In this document: piece by piece, positions 11,201 through 19,668 of the stretch
How the letters are laid out: each line of letters opens with the position of its first letter
Position numbering within the stretch: position 1 is the stretch's first letter
Origin: a bacterium
GTDB lineage: Bacteria > Hinthialibacterota > Hinthialibacteria > OLB16
NCBI GenBank assembly: GCA_022072055.1
Contig: JAJVIK010000013.1
Span: forward strand, 186,001 to 250,000
DNA length: 64,000 nucleotides
Direction of reading: 5' to 3'
Translations under genes and position numbers: made by a program
Notes under the pieces: model-generated
What the model was told of the DNA's origin: nothing
What the model saw: the letters and a program-made list of their open reading frames with translations, nothing else
The model's database searches: none

Positions 11201-14200
11201 AACATCTCCTCAAGCAGCATCCATTCCAACACCGCCGCGCTGCAAGGAGGCGGCATCTATAGTTCCGGTTCCGGTTTCGACCTCAACATGGATACGGCGT
11301 GCTCGGTGAACATGAACCGGGCAATTGGGGGGGGCGGCATTTTCAACGACGGGCCCCTTTCTGGCATCTCCCTGGCCGATGTCGAGTTTGACAACAACGA
11401 CAGCACCTCGGACGGCGCGGCGATCTATAATGGGGCGACCGGCGTGTCCTGGCTGATCACGGATTGCACCTTCACCTCGAACGACGCCATCGGGAGCGGC
11501 GGGGCGATCGCCAATTACGGATCCGACGCGGTGTTTGTCGTCGATCCCACGCTTTTCTCCGGGAACACATCAACTTTCCACGGAGGAGCATTCTACACGG
11601 ATGGCTCCGGAACCGATGTCACCGTGACCGATTGCACCTTCCTGCAGAACTCCACGTCGGGTGGCGCCGGCGGGGCCCTTGCCAACACGGGATCCGGATC
11701 CTCCTTCTCGATTGATCCGACTCTCTACCAGAACAATTCGGCCGACTTCGGCGGCGCGATCTCCAACCTGGTTGATGACGTGACTCTTTCGCTGGTCGAA
11801 TGCACGTTCCTGAACAACGAGGCGACGGTCACCACAGGGGGGGCGATTGACAACCGCGGCGCGGGGGTGACCATCCTCGCCGCAACCTGCAACCTGATCT
11901 CCAACACCGCCGCCACCGAGGGTGGTGGAATTGCGAATGACTCCGACAGCTTCACGCTGATCGTGGGGAATTCCCTGTTTGAATCGAACCGCGCCGGAAA
12001 CGCCGGCGGCGGAATCTTCAGCGGAGCGGATGTGTTGCAGGAGACCGCGACACTCCTTATCTCCGACACATCCTTCACCAACAACATCGCCTCAAGCGTC
12101 TATGGCGGCGCCATCTTCGTGGATGGCGCCACCACGACACTGGCCGTGAACCGGTGTCTCCTTGACGCGAACGAAGCGGGTGAGACCGGCGGCGGGATAT
12201 ACTCAGAAGTGCTCGGAGGCGCTGTCACCATCGCGGATTCGAAATTGTCCGGAAATCTCGCCCCAGAGAATGGTGGCGGCGTGTTTGGGAGCTATTACGG
12301 CGTGACCCTGAGCGTCGCGTCCACCTCCATCGTGGACAACACAGCGGGCCTGGAGGGCGGAGGTTTCTATCTCGAGGGAGCGGTGGATAATTTGCGACCC
12401 TCAACCGCCACCTTCGAAAACTCAACGATCAGCGGAAACCTCGGCGACACTCGGGGAGGCGGCATGGCCCTCTCAAGGGGATCGGGAAGCCTCAGTGTCT
12501 TCCTGAACAACTCCACGGTGACCGAGAATTCAAGCAATTTGGGCGGAGGCATCAGCAATCAGCTGTCGTTCCCAGCCACCATCCGCTTGGCGAACTCAAT
12601 TGTCGCGGGGAACATCGATTTGGGCGGTTCCGTGGATCCCGACATTGACGATGACACCCCGACCACCACTTCGGATGACTTCAATATTATCGGCAACGCG
12701 GATTCGATCACCGGCTTTGTCGCCGCGGCCCACGATCTGACGGGGAACTCAATGTCCCCCTTCGATCCCCAACTCGGACCCCTGATGGATGTCAGCACCC
12801 TGGCGTGCGTGCATTTCCCCCAGGTCGGCAGCCCCGCGGTGGACTCGATTACCCGCTCGGTGACCGGCGCCTACCCGGATGTCTTGCTTGACGATCAACT
12901 TGGAACGGTTCGCCCGCAGGACGGCGATAACGACATGGTTGCCGACAGCGACCGGGGCGCCATCGAGCTCGCGGCCCTCACCATCACCTGCCCGACCGAC
13001 ATCCTTCAGGTCAATGATCCGAATCTCTGCTCCGCCCTGGTGGCCTTTGCCGTGGCGGCCACCGGATCACCAACCCCCACGGTCGCGTGCGCGATCAACG
13101 GAGTGACCATCACCTCGCCGCACGCCTTCCCGGTCGGCGACACCATCGTGGAATGTTCCGCCACGAACTTCGTTGGCACGGTCACCTGCTCGTTCATGGT
13201 CACCGTGCTGGACACTGAGCCTCCGGTGCCTGTGTGCCCGCCGAAGTTCTCGGTGATCGCGGACGGCAACGGCATGGCGCAGGTCCCCGATATCCTCGGC
13301 TCGGTGGCCGCGATGGACAACTGCACATCCCCGCCCAACATTCTCCTGGGTCAAAGTCCGCCAGCCGGAACGATGGTCTCCATCGGGGACACGGATATTG
13401 TGGTTTCCGCAACGGATGAGGCGGGCAATGTCGGCTCCTGCACAACCACCATGACAGTCAACGAGGGCACGCCCACCCCCACAATCACCTCAACGGTCAC
13501 CGAGACTCCAACTCCATCCGAAACATCAACGGCCACCGAAACGGCCACGGTTACCGAGACGGGGACTTCGACCAGCACCGAGACCCCCGAGCCAACCGCC
13601 ACCGAATCCGCCACGGCAACCGACACCGTGACCAGCACTGAGACCGCAACTCCAACCGACACCCTGTCCGACACGGAAACGCCAACACCCACGGAGACCG
13701 TGTCCGCCACCCTCACGGAAACTCCCACGGAAACCGCAACCGAAACGTCGGCGGACACCGCGACGGCGACTGAAACCTCCACCGAGACGCCGTCCCTGTC
13801 GCCCACTTCATCCGAAACTGAAACGGTGACCGAGACCTTTACCGAGACAGCCACGGTAACGTTTACCGAAACCGAAACCTCGTTCACTTTTACCCCGACG
13901 GAGACGGAAACCTCATTCACGTCAACACCGACCGAAACGGAAACCTCATTCACCGCCACGCCCACCGAGACCGAGACCTCGTTCACCGCGACTCCGACCG
14001 AAACCGAAGTCGCCCCGACGCTGACCCCCACGGCCTCGATCACCCCAACTCCGGGCTGCGACAGCGGCGCTTACCTTCTGCTCTCGACCGGCCAGATTGA
14101 GCGGATCGGGCATCCCGTGGTGATTGACATCAACGGCATCAGCCCGCCGTTCCCGATTCAGGATTACGCCAAGGACATGGAGCGCGCCACCGCGGATGAC

Positions 14201-15226
14201 AGCGTGAGCAGCCCGACCCATGACCTGGTGGTTCTGGATGGCGCGGGTGTGGCCTACTTTGTCGAGAACCCCGGCGACAACATCATGCAGGACCTCGACT
14301 CGCTCATCCCGGTGGGCGGCATGTTCCCGAGCGGACGCGCGGTGGACCTTGAGATGTCCGCCTCCAGCGAAGGCTTCTGGGTGTTGGCCGACTTCGGCGG
14401 GATTTACCGCAGCGGCGACACCAAGAATGTCGGCGATCCCTCGCTGGTGCCCAATACCAACAATCTCGGGGTGGGCGCGGATGTGCCCTTCGGCGACATG
14501 CGCGCCGCGAGCCTGCCCAATCCGGGCGGCGCCTCGCTGCGGGCGGTGGCGCTGGCGGTGATCGATGTGGCTCCGGCCGACAACCGAGCGGACGGCTACA
14601 TCGTGATCGACAGCCAGGGCGGCCACTACCAGATCAATCCGGATGGCTCGTTCGTGGCTCCGGGGACCTACTCCGGCGCTCCGGCCAATGATCCGGCCAA
14701 GCTCCTCGAACCCGATCCGGCTCAGGGCGGCTATGTCTGGCCGTTCTTCCCGGGTCTCGACATCGCGCGCGACATCGAGCTCTTCCCGGGCACCTCGGAG
14801 GGCGCGGTGGTGTTTGATGGCTGGGGCGGCATCCACCCGATCCCGGTGAACGATCCCACCAACGGCGTGTTCTACACCCGCAACGAGGATCCGATGAATC
14901 CGGGCAGCCTGATCACCACGGTCGGCATGCGCTATATCGTGGCCGGCTTCGATGATCCCGACACGGCCGAAGACGAGAGCGACGATACCCAGTACGGCAT
15001 CGACGCCTTCTCAATCTTCGTGGACTTCGAGTTCTCGGCGGGGTGCGCGGATGGGTTCTACACGCTGGACAAGAACGGCGTGGTGAACGTGTTCGGCGCG
15101 GCGCGGAACATGCCGGATGAACTGCTCCCGGCCTGGCCGCTCAACGACCACACCCTCGACCAGAACGCGGTGGATATCGAACTCTTCGCGTTCGATGAAA
15201 CAGAAGCCGGGGAGACCGGTTTCTGA
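8270..15226 (+). CDS. CSLREA / parallel beta-helix / HYR surface protein
   Basis: A 2318-aa exported protein. The GTG at 8270 is chosen because GGAGGAGG (8256-8263) sits just upstream; ATG 8291 is an alternative. A signal peptide (residues about 1-29, ending ASWSA) is followed by the CSLREAI motif, then about 1400 residues of beta-helix repeats rich in GGAIYN-S-G-N and TFT-N-N-A turns. Next come a choice-of-anchor-Q-like segment near residues 1440-1540, two HYR-like domains (about 1572-1728), a Thr/Glu/Pro linker (about 1730-1925), and a C-terminal domain beginning CDSGAYLL (about 1929-2318) that may form a propeller. There are no catalytic residues to point to. The likely role is surface display, adhesion or a matrix component. 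It has its own strong terminator 22 nt after the stop codon. Confidence 0.88.
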   Translation: MIRRTNSMPIRRLLMALCILGLAPNASWSATLTVTTTLDAIATDGFCSLREAILAANANANVNECSGTGGPYGHDVIILPSTFVNYSITIPGNGEDACLTGDLDLTDPAGLTIIGQPSMKSIPPPKPTVSGNNLDRVFHVIAGEFNLQDVNVANGNPSGVIKKGDPNTKQAIISNGGGLLIDSDNVTQTLTGCDFSGNAIAGNGGGVAVEGCTVTLTLINCTLNNNSANLGGAIYNEGCNFTLSIDPTTISGNSAVDGAGIANVTDGASINIVDTTFTANIASNSGGGIFNTGNSVILGVTDSDFLTNIAGGAGGGIYNSGNSFTLTIDPTTFLGNSAASGGGLFNSGNNASFFASTSLFNANTATVAGGMIESQGDNCSFSLVACAVTNNSCGNYGGAMNLIGDSLVLSVAGSAITNNTAAFDGGAISTDYSTVGGATITISTTAFISNESLAQNGGALANNSDNVLWTITDSTFTANAADAEGGAIHNNGSMVAISIDPTLFSGNTAQNGGAISNVDDNFALSLLDCTFLVNSATDNGGAIYNSGNSASLLIGSSTFTSNTAFNLLSGGGGAIYDSGADTMLSIRDSLFLTNGAFTNAGGGGALLSVGDGLALSVSNCTFDNNDSSIYGGAGLATGATVVAAITQTLFENNDAFSDDGGALANLGANAAWMIVDSTFNLNSANVYGGAIVNHGTGSLWLVDPTSFTNNDADRGSAFANTALDASLTFVDCTFSDNDAVQGGGIYNSGNSVDALVLNGDFDDNDAFSDRGGGIYNGGESTAWIITDSTFTLSNAVLGAAVANDGASSTFTVDPTLFSTNNATQGGGFANTADNMVLNFITCTFTGNMGFQGGGAIYNSGSFVRVTLDDNIFSDNDAFSDEGGAIRNSGVDTSWTITNSGFELCNAQTGGAIANLGSNTTFFIDPTLFENNTAGAGGAVANTVGDVTLTFLDCTFRHNRSTITHGGAIYNTGADVTLNISSSSIHSNTAALQGGGIYSSGSGFDLNMDTACSVNMNRAIGGGGIFNDGPLSGISLADVEFDNNDSTSDGAAIYNGATGVSWLITDCTFTSNDAIGSGGAIANYGSDAVFVVDPTLFSGNTSTFHGGAFYTDGSGTDVTVTDCTFLQNSTSGGAGGALANTGSGSSFSIDPTLYQNNSADFGGAISNLVDDVTLSLVECTFLNNEATVTTGGAIDNRGAGVTILAATCNLISNTAATEGGGIANDSDSFTLIVGNSLFESNRAGNAGGGIFSGADVLQETATLLISDTSFTNNIASSVYGGAIFVDGATTTLAVNRCLLDANEAGETGGGIYSEVLGGAVTIADSKLSGNLAPENGGGVFGSYYGVTLSVASTSIVDNTAGLEGGGFYLEGAVDNLRPSTATFENSTISGNLGDTRGGGMALSRGSGSLSVFLNNSTVTENSSNLGGGISNQLSFPATIRLANSIVAGNIDLGGSVDPDIDDDTPTTTSDDFNIIGNADSITGFVAAAHDLTGNSMSPFDPQLGPLMDVSTLACVHFPQVGSPAVDSITRSVTGAYPDVLLDDQLGTVRPQDGDNDMVADSDRGAIELAALTITCPTDILQVNDPNLCSALVAFAVAATGSPTPTVACAINGVTITSPHAFPVGDTIVECSATNFVGTVTCSFMVTVLDTEPPVPVCPPKFSVIADGNGMAQVPDILGSVAAMDNCTSPPNILLGQSPPAGTMVSIGDTDIVVSATDEAGNVGSCTTTMTVNEGTPTPTITSTVTETPTPSETSTATETATVTETGTSTSTETPEPTATESATATDTVTSTETATPTDTLSDTETPTPTETVSATLTETPTETATETSADTATATETSTETPSLSPTSSETETVTETFTETATVTFTETETSFTFTPTETETSFTSTPTETETSFTATPTETETSFTATPTETEVAPTLTPTASITPTPGCDSGAYLLLSTGQIERIGHPVVIDINGISPPFPIQDYAKDMERATADDSVSSPTHDLVVLDGAGVAYFVENPGDNIMQDLDSLIPVGGMFPSGRAVDLEMSASSEGFWVLADFGGIYRSGDTKNVGDPSLVPNTNNLGVGADVPFGDMRAASLPNPGGASLRAVALAVIDVAPADNRADGYIVIDSQGGHYQINPDGSFVAPGTYSGAPANDPAKLLEPDPAQGGYVWPFFPGLDIARDIELFPGTSEGAVVFDGWGGIHPIPVNDPTNGVFYTRNEDPMNPGSLITTVGMRYIVAGFDDPDTAEDESDDTQYGIDAFSIFVDFEFSAGCADGFYTLDKNGVVNVFGAARNMPDELLPAWPLNDHTLDQNAVDIELFAFDETEAGETGF

Positions 15227-15247
15227 GACCGGCAAGAAGCATCCGAC

Positions 15248-15281
15248 GGGAGCGGAGCCACTGAGTTCCGCTCCCTTTTTT
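15248..15281 (+). terminator. Rho-independent terminator
   Basis: A perfect 9-bp stem (GGGAGCGGA with TCCGCTCCC) and 10-nt loop are followed by TTTTTT. It lies just after the beta-helix protein gene. Confidence 0.92.
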
Positions 15282-15382
15282 CTAGCCCCGGTTTGAGGGA
15301 GGATTGCCTTTGACCGCGGAGGCCGGACGGGCGCGTATCGCCGTGTTCATAGCCGTGACGCGGGGCGCGAGGGAGAGTGGAC

Positions 15383-15787
15383 ATGCCGGAAGCCAAACCA
15401 CGATTCATCCATCCCGACTTGGTGGAAACCCAGAAATTCGACTGGGGCACGCTCCAGTGGCTCAGCGAACCGCGCATCACGGAAGCGGACCGCTTCAGCT
15501 GCGGCGTTGTGCGCCTCGCCCCGGGCCAGGGGCATGTCACCCACAACCATCCCGACAGCGAAGAGATCCTGTATTTCGTTTCCGGGCGAGGGCGGCAGGC
15601 GGTCGAGGATGAGGTGCGCGATTGTTCGGCGGGTGAACTGGTGCATATTCCCAAGGGGGTATACCACTCCACCATCAACACCGGGGAAAAAGAACTTGTC
15701 CTTTTCGCAGTGTATTCTCCCCACGGCCCCGAGGCCTTTCTCCGGTCCCTCCCGGAGTGCACCATCATCCCTCCCAAGCGCGGGTAG
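15383..15787 (+). CDS. Small cupin-fold protein
   Basis: A 134-aa single-domain cupin. Cupin motif 1 is visible as GHVTHNHPDSEE followed by YFVSGRG, and motif 2 as GELVHIPKGVYHSTIN. These supply the usual His, His, Glu and His metal ligands. Such proteins are mostly sugar isomerases, dioxygenases or metal-dependent binding proteins; the substrate cannot be read here. ATG 15383 is chosen over GTG 15377 because GAGGGAG (15369-15375) gives normal spacing. The gene sits upstream of a DJ-1/PfpI gene in the same direction, possibly one transcript. Confidence 0.85.
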   Translation: MPEAKPRFIHPDLVETQKFDWGTLQWLSEPRITEADRFSCGVVRLAPGQGHVTHNHPDSEEILYFVSGRGRQAVEDEVRDCSAGELVHIPKGVYHSTINTGEKELVLFAVYSPHGPEAFLRSLPECTIIPPKRG

Positions 15788-15838
15788 GCGTGAGTCGGCT
15801 TGGAATGGGACACTGAATTCCACGATCGGAGTATTGGC

Positions 15839-16366
15839 ATGGCCAAGGGCAAGAACTCGAAAAAGAAGATCGCCATCCTGGTTGAAAAAGACTATCAGGA
15901 CATGGAGGTGTGGTACCCCTATTTCCGCCTGCTTGAGGCGGGTCATGAAGCGGTCACGGTCGGAGTCGGCCAGACCGCATACAAGGGGAAATACGGGTAT
16001 CCGATAGAGTGCGCCGCCACGATTGAAAAGATCAAGGCGAAAAACTTCGATGGCGTCGTCGTGCCGGGAGGTTGGGCCCCCGACCACCTGCGCTTGTCGT
16101 CCAAAGTCCTCAAATTCGTGGCCGACATGGATGAGTCCGGAAAGCTGGTCGCGGCGATCTGCCACGCGGGTTGGGTGCTTGCCTCGGCGGAGATCCTCAA
16201 GGGACGGACCGCGACCAGCTACAAGGCCATCAAGGATGATATCGTGCATGCCGGGGCCAAGTGGGTCGACAATGAGACGGTGGTGGATCGGAACCTGATC
16301 ACCGCGCGCACGCCCGCCGACCTTCCCGCCTTCATGAAAGCGGTCCTTGCGTTCCTGGAAAAGTGA
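15839..16366 (+). CDS. DJ-1/PfpI family protein (type 1 amidotransferase-like)
   Basis: A 175-aa member of the DJ-1/ThiJ/PfpI superfamily. Early residues KIAILVEKDYQDMEVWYP match the family start. PGGWAPDHLR forms the conserved glycine loop, and AICHAGW carries the nucleophile-elbow cysteine followed by His. Family members act as glyoxalases/deglycases, chaperones or, rarely, peptidases, and the activity here is undetermined. ATG 15839 is preceded by GGAG at 15828-15831, and an upstream in-frame TTG at 15800 is less likely. The stop codon lies 4 nt before the folC start, so the two genes are probably co-translated. Confidence 0.9.
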   Translation: MAKGKNSKKKIAILVEKDYQDMEVWYPYFRLLEAGHEAVTVGVGQTAYKGKYGYPIECAATIEKIKAKNFDGVVVPGGWAPDHLRLSSKVLKFVADMDESGKLVAAICHAGWVLASAEILKGRTATSYKAIKDDIVHAGAKWVDNETVVDRNLITARTPADLPAFMKAVLAFLEK

Positions 16367-16370
16367 ACGG

Positions 16371-17684
16371 ATGACTGGAATCGACTGGCTTCAATCGCTG
16401 GTCAATTACGAGAAGCGCTTACCCTCGAAGTATTCAGACGAAGCCTTTTCCACGGACCGTTACCGGCGACTTCTGGCGCGCCTCGGCGATCCTCACCGCT
16501 GCGGGATTCCCACGGTCCAGATTCTGGGGACTGATGGAAAAGGATCAACCCTGGCCTTTCTGGAAGAGCTCCTTCATCTCGCGGGAAAGTCAACTTGCGC
16601 CTTCATCTCGCCTCACCTCATCCGGGTGGAGGAGCGATTCCGCTGGAACTCCCTTCCGGCGGACACCTCGGAGCTCGACCGATGCCTGGAGGCGGTGCGA
16701 CCTTTGGCGGAAGAGGGATTAACCTACTTTGAGGCCCTGAACGCCGCCTTTTGGCTGTGGTGCGGGGAACGCCGTCCCGATTATGTCCTGCTTGAAACCG
16801 GCCTTGGGGGGCGCCTTGACACAACCACGATTTGCCACTCCGCGGTCAAGATCCTCACCCTTCTGGACCGGGATCATGTCGGTTTGCTCGGTGGGACAAT
16901 CCCCAAGATCGCGCATGAAAAGCTCGCCGCGCTTGTGCAGGGAGTCCCCACCATTGTGGGCAAGCAGTCGGCGTTCCTTGAGGAGGAGATTCGGAAGCAC
17001 CTTGAGGAAAACTATGTCACCGCGATCTGGACCAGTACTGCCGCTCGCGCCGAGATCGGCGAGCGGACCCGGTCCCACTGGCTGGCGCGGATCGGGAGCG
17101 GCCGCTATGGCGCCCGCTGGTGGAGCCTCGCTCTCCTCGGGGACCATCAAGTGGAGAACTTCGCCTCCGCGCTCTGCGCATTGGATGCTCTTGGGCTTCA
17201 CCCGCCCGACCTTGAAGATCCGATCGCCATCCGTCCGCGCTGGCAGGCTCGCTGCCAAGTCTTGGAGGACTGTCGGGGCTTCTCGTGGGTTCTGGATGGC
17301 TCGCACACCGCGCTTTCGGGGCAATCGTTGCGGAGGCTCCTCGATCAGGTTTTTCCGAGCGAACCGCGTGTTTTCCTGTGCGCCTCCTCACGCGAGAGGT
17401 TCCCGTGGTGTTATCTTCGAGGCCTGGCGCGGAAAGATGACCGGCTTATCCTCGTGGATTACCCACACCCAAGATTATGGGGCGCCGTCGAACTCCGGGA
17501 GTCCCTCGAATCGGAGGGATGGAGCCATCATCCGACCCCCACGCTTGAAATCCTCTCCTCGGAGGAGGCTCTGGCAGCCCCTTGGCCGCATAGAGGCGTC
17601 GTTGTCGCCTCGGGATCCCTGTATTGGGCGGGCCGCGCGCTGGCAGTCCTTTCAGAGAAAGGACTGCAGGGACCCACGGATTGA
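16371..17684 (+). CDS. folC: Bifunctional folylpolyglutamate / dihydrofolate synthase
   Basis: A 437-aa Mur-ligase-type enzyme that adds glutamate to (dihydro)folate or dihydropteroate, in cytoplasmic folate metabolism. Visible signatures are the P-loop GTDGKGST near residue 48, LLETGLGGRLDTT, the metal/ATP segment LDRDHVGLLGGTIPKIAHEK, LGDHQVENFASAL, and DGSHT in place of the usual DGAHN. Length is normal for FolC. ATG 16371 follows the upstream stop by 4 nt; the longer TTG start at 16347 would overlap that gene and is less attractive. The DHFS and FPGS activities cannot be separated from sequence. Confidence 0.92.
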   Translation: MTGIDWLQSLVNYEKRLPSKYSDEAFSTDRYRRLLARLGDPHRCGIPTVQILGTDGKGSTLAFLEELLHLAGKSTCAFISPHLIRVEERFRWNSLPADTSELDRCLEAVRPLAEEGLTYFEALNAAFWLWCGERRPDYVLLETGLGGRLDTTTICHSAVKILTLLDRDHVGLLGGTIPKIAHEKLAALVQGVPTIVGKQSAFLEEEIRKHLEENYVTAIWTSTAARAEIGERTRSHWLARIGSGRYGARWWSLALLGDHQVENFASALCALDALGLHPPDLEDPIAIRPRWQARCQVLEDCRGFSWVLDGSHTALSGQSLRRLLDQVFPSEPRVFLCASSRERFPWCYLRGLARKDDRLILVDYPHPRLWGAVELRESLESEGWSHHPTPTLEILSSEEALAAPWPHRGVVVASGSLYWAGRALAVLSEKGLQGPTD

Positions 17685-17744
17685 TCCCCTCCAAGGGGCA
17701 TGGCAAACTTAGTAGAAGCCTCAGAATAGGGAGACCCAGTCAAA

Positions 17745-18314
17745 ATGGAAAACGAAACCATCCGAGGGAAGGCGTATATCTTGGGAGATGACATCGACAC
17801 CGATCAAATCATCCCCGCCGAGCACCTCGTCTACGATCTCGATGACCCCGAGGAGAGCAAGAAGTACGGGACCTTTGCCCTGTCCGGTGTCCCGCCCGAT
17901 CGGGCCGGACTTCCCGAGGGGGGGACTCCATTTGTTCCCGAGGGTGCCTGGCGCAGCCGCTTCCAGATCATTGTCGCCGGGAAGAATTTCGGCTGCGGCT
18001 CGAGCCGTGAGCATGCTCCCTTCGCCCTCGCGAAAGCGGGTGTGCGGGCCGTGGTGGCCACCTCCTACGCGCGCATCTTTTATCGCAACAGCATCAACGG
18101 CGGGTATCTGATTCCGGCCACCTCGCGCGAGGATCTTTCACGACTGTTCCGCACGGGGGATGAGGTCGAGATTGATGTCGAGGCGGGAATGATTCGCAAC
18201 CTGACCCAGGGGTTGGAAAAGGAGATGGTCCCGCTCGGGGATGTCTCGGCGATCATCCAGGCGGGGAATGTGTTCGAGTACGCCAAACAGGTGGGAATGG
18301 TTTCCGCCGCATGA
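17745..18314 (+). CDS. leuD: 3-isopropylmalate dehydratase small subunit (LeuD/HacB-like)
   Basis: A 189-aa swivelling-domain subunit that pairs with LeuC to isomerise 2- and 3-isopropylmalate in leucine synthesis. Conserved segments are GDDIDTDQIIPAEH near the N-terminus, GKNFGCGSSREHAP (the active-site loop) and SYARIFYRNSINGGYL. The protein is close to the archaeal-type short subunit, so a homoaconitase or related hydro-lyase role is possible. No large subunit is encoded next to it. A tRNA-Arg begins 13 nt after the stop codon, so read-through into the tRNA is likely. Confidence 0.88.
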   Translation: MENETIRGKAYILGDDIDTDQIIPAEHLVYDLDDPEESKKYGTFALSGVPPDRAGLPEGGTPFVPEGAWRSRFQIIVAGKNFGCGSSREHAPFALAKAGVRAVVATSYARIFYRNSINGGYLIPATSREDLSRLFRTGDEVEIDVEAGMIRNLTQGLEKEMVPLGDVSAIIQAGNVFEYAKQVGMVSAA

Positions 18315-18327
18315 AGTTGGTCACGAC

Positions 18328-18404
18328 GCGCCAGTAGCTCAGGTGGATAGAGCAACAGCCTTCTAAGCTGTGGGTCCCCCGTTCGAGTCGGGGCTGGCGT
18401 ACCA
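18328..18404 (+). tRNA. tRNA-Arg (anticodon TCT)
   Basis: A complete 77-nt cloverleaf with encoded CCA. The acceptor stem is GCGCCAG with CTGGCGT, the D-stem GCTC/GAGC, the anticodon stem ACAGC/GCTGT around loop CTTCTAA, and the T-stem CCCCG/CGGGG around TTCGAGT. All stems pair, with one G-U at position 1-72. The 3' 55 nt are duplicated at 25009-25063, marking it as an integration site that stays intact after insertion. Confidence 0.97.
18350..18404 (+). repeat. attL: 55-bp direct repeat (tRNA-Arg 3' part)
   Basis: Identical to 25009-25063. It covers the end of the D-stem through the CCA end, so integration regenerates a functional tRNA at this end. Confidence 0.93.
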
Positions 18405-18409
18405 CAAAA

Positions 18410-18432
18410 CCCCCGTAAACATTGGGGATTTT
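18410..18432 (+). terminator. Possible tRNA terminator
   Basis: A short CCCC/GGGG hairpin with a 9-nt loop is followed by ATTTT, directly after the tRNA. The stem is only 4-5 bp, so support is weak. Because it lies inside the element, it would belong to the mobile DNA. Confidence 0.35.
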
Positions 18433-18915
18433 GCACGGTTCAAATTTTCAACCCTTGTTCATTCCTTGTGGATAACCCGCCGATTCCGGCCCCGTTTTGG
18501 AAAGATTCTGGAAACTATTTCTCGACATGTTTAGGAGAGAAATGGATTCCCTGATCGAGGTATGCCGCGCATGGTCGGCAACCCTTGCGCGGAAAGTCCC
18601 AGGGGATGATCCGATTGTCGGACTCCCCTGGGACCTTCACTCAAGAATCGGCCTACAAGCCTCTGTGAGAAGACTTCCCTCTTCCTCCACCTTGAGAGGC
18701 GCGGGAAGGTGGGATCGTTCAACCTGGCCAATCGTAAGCGGAAGAACCAAGCGGTTGGACCTCTACTCTACTCAATTCCCCGAACCCTTCGGCAACCGAG
18801 GGGTTTCGTAGAGACCTGGCCGGATCGGAGACCCCGGCCTTCCCTTCACCCGCCTTGCCGATCCCTCCCCCCTGAGTGTTGCCAAGGGACCCCTTAACAA
18901 CACTTTTTTCTTCCA

Positions 18916-18959
18916 CGGTAGCATTCACTATTGACACGCTACCGGCTCCCTGATAGGAT
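18916..18959 (+). promoter_or_regulatory. Promoter and putative operator of the serine recombinase gene
   Basis: TTGACA (18931-18936), a 17-nt spacer and TAGGAT (18954-18959) form a sigma-70-type promoter 33 nt before the recombinase ATG. The -35 box is enclosed by a perfect 7-bp inverted repeat, CGGTAGC (18916-18922) and GCTACCG (18938-18944), a natural repressor site. The KfrA-like protein or the recombinase itself could bind it. Confidence 0.65.
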
Positions 18960-18992
18960 TCCATCATCCTCAAGAGCGGAACGGAGCGAACC

Positions 18993-19667
18993 ATGAACGC
19001 GGTGGCCTACCTGAGAGTTTCAACCCAAGAGCAAGCGGACTCTGGCCTATCCCTGGCCAATCAGCGGGAGAAGGTGGAGACCTTGGCCAAGTTGCACGAT
19101 TGGACCTTGACGGCGGTCCGTGAAGACGCGGGAGCCAGCGGCAAGGACACAAACCGCCCCGGTCTTCAGGAAGTCCTATCCTTGGTTCGGTCCCGTAAGG
19201 TGGAGGCGGTTATCGTGCTCAAGCTCGACCGGCTCACCCGGAGCCAGCAAGACCTTTTCAGCCTGCTTTCCACCTTCAAGCGCTACGGTGTCCGGCTGGT
19301 TTCGGTCCATGAGTCCCTCGATACCGATTCGGCGGCGGGACGGTTCTTCCTCTCCATGCTTGGAGCAATCGCGGAATGGGAGCGGGACACAATCTCGGAA
19401 CGGACCGCTTCGGCGATTGGGCAACTCCGCCGGAACGGGAAGCGGTTCTCACGGATTGCCCCCTACGGTTGGGAGTACGATCTCGAAGGCGGAATGATCC
19501 CGGTGGAGGCGGAGCAAGAGGTTATCGACCTGATTAAGACCTTTGCGGTGGAGAAACTCTCCCTTCGGGGAATCGCGCGGGCGCTGGAAGAGCGGGGATA
19601 CCATCCCCGGACCGGGAAGGCGTGGCATCCTTCCCTGATCGGAAAAATCCTTCGGGAGGCGGCTTGA
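18993..19667 (+). CDS. Serine recombinase (resolvase/invertase family)
   Basis: A 224-aa site-specific recombinase. The N-terminal catalytic domain starts AYLRVSTQEQ, with the nucleophilic serine at about residue 10, followed by the VLKLDRLTRS segment and an AIAEWERD...SERT helix typical of the family. After the catalytic domain there is a short C-terminal part beginning SLRGIARALEERGY, resembling the start of the recombinase domain, so it lacks the long C-terminus of large serine integrases. A promoter with a palindrome lies upstream, and the next gene starts 1 nt after its stop codon. Because a tyrosine integrase is also present, this enzyme more likely resolves or inverts DNA, or is a leftover, than drives integration. 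Confidence 0.9.
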   Translation: MNAVAYLRVSTQEQADSGLSLANQREKVETLAKLHDWTLTAVREDAGASGKDTNRPGLQEVLSLVRSRKVEAVIVLKLDRLTRSQQDLFSLLSTFKRYGVRLVSVHESLDTDSAAGRFFLSMLGAIAEWERDTISERTASAIGQLRRNGKRFSRIAPYGWEYDLEGGMIPVEAEQEVIDLIKTFAVEKLSLRGIARALEERGYHPRTGKAWHPSLIGKILREAA

Positions 19668-19668
19668 A

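Larger units (their letters stand above)
18405..18992. other. Non-coding left end of the integrative element
   Basis: 588 bp without a convincing gene. It contains one perfect DnaA-box sequence (TGTGGATAA, 18467-18475) and two 12-mers at 18760-18771 and 18802-18813 that are also found in the inverted repeat at the end of the DUF3987 gene. The recombinase promoter is at its right end. The frame from 18542 has an AGGAG upstream and ends in DLYST-containing residues like the DUF3987 C-terminus, but its composition does not look like a protein. It could be a decayed gene end or an origin-type region. Confidence 0.5.

Noticed and set aside
13351-14043. Reverse frame encoding a (V/S)-(V/S)-G-V repeat
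   Set aside because: Antisense of the Thr/Glu/Pro linker; the same effect gives the 26044-27063 forward shadow of the 996-aa gene.
18467-18475. Replication origin from a single DnaA box
   Set aside because: One perfect 9-mer is not enough. No cluster of boxes or AT-rich unwinding region was seen, so only the motif is reported.
18542-18811. Possible small gene with AGGAG upstream
   Set aside because: Composition is unlike a protein, it has no relatives I recognise, and its end coincides with the repeat shared with the DUF3987 gene. Treated as non-coding or a remnant.
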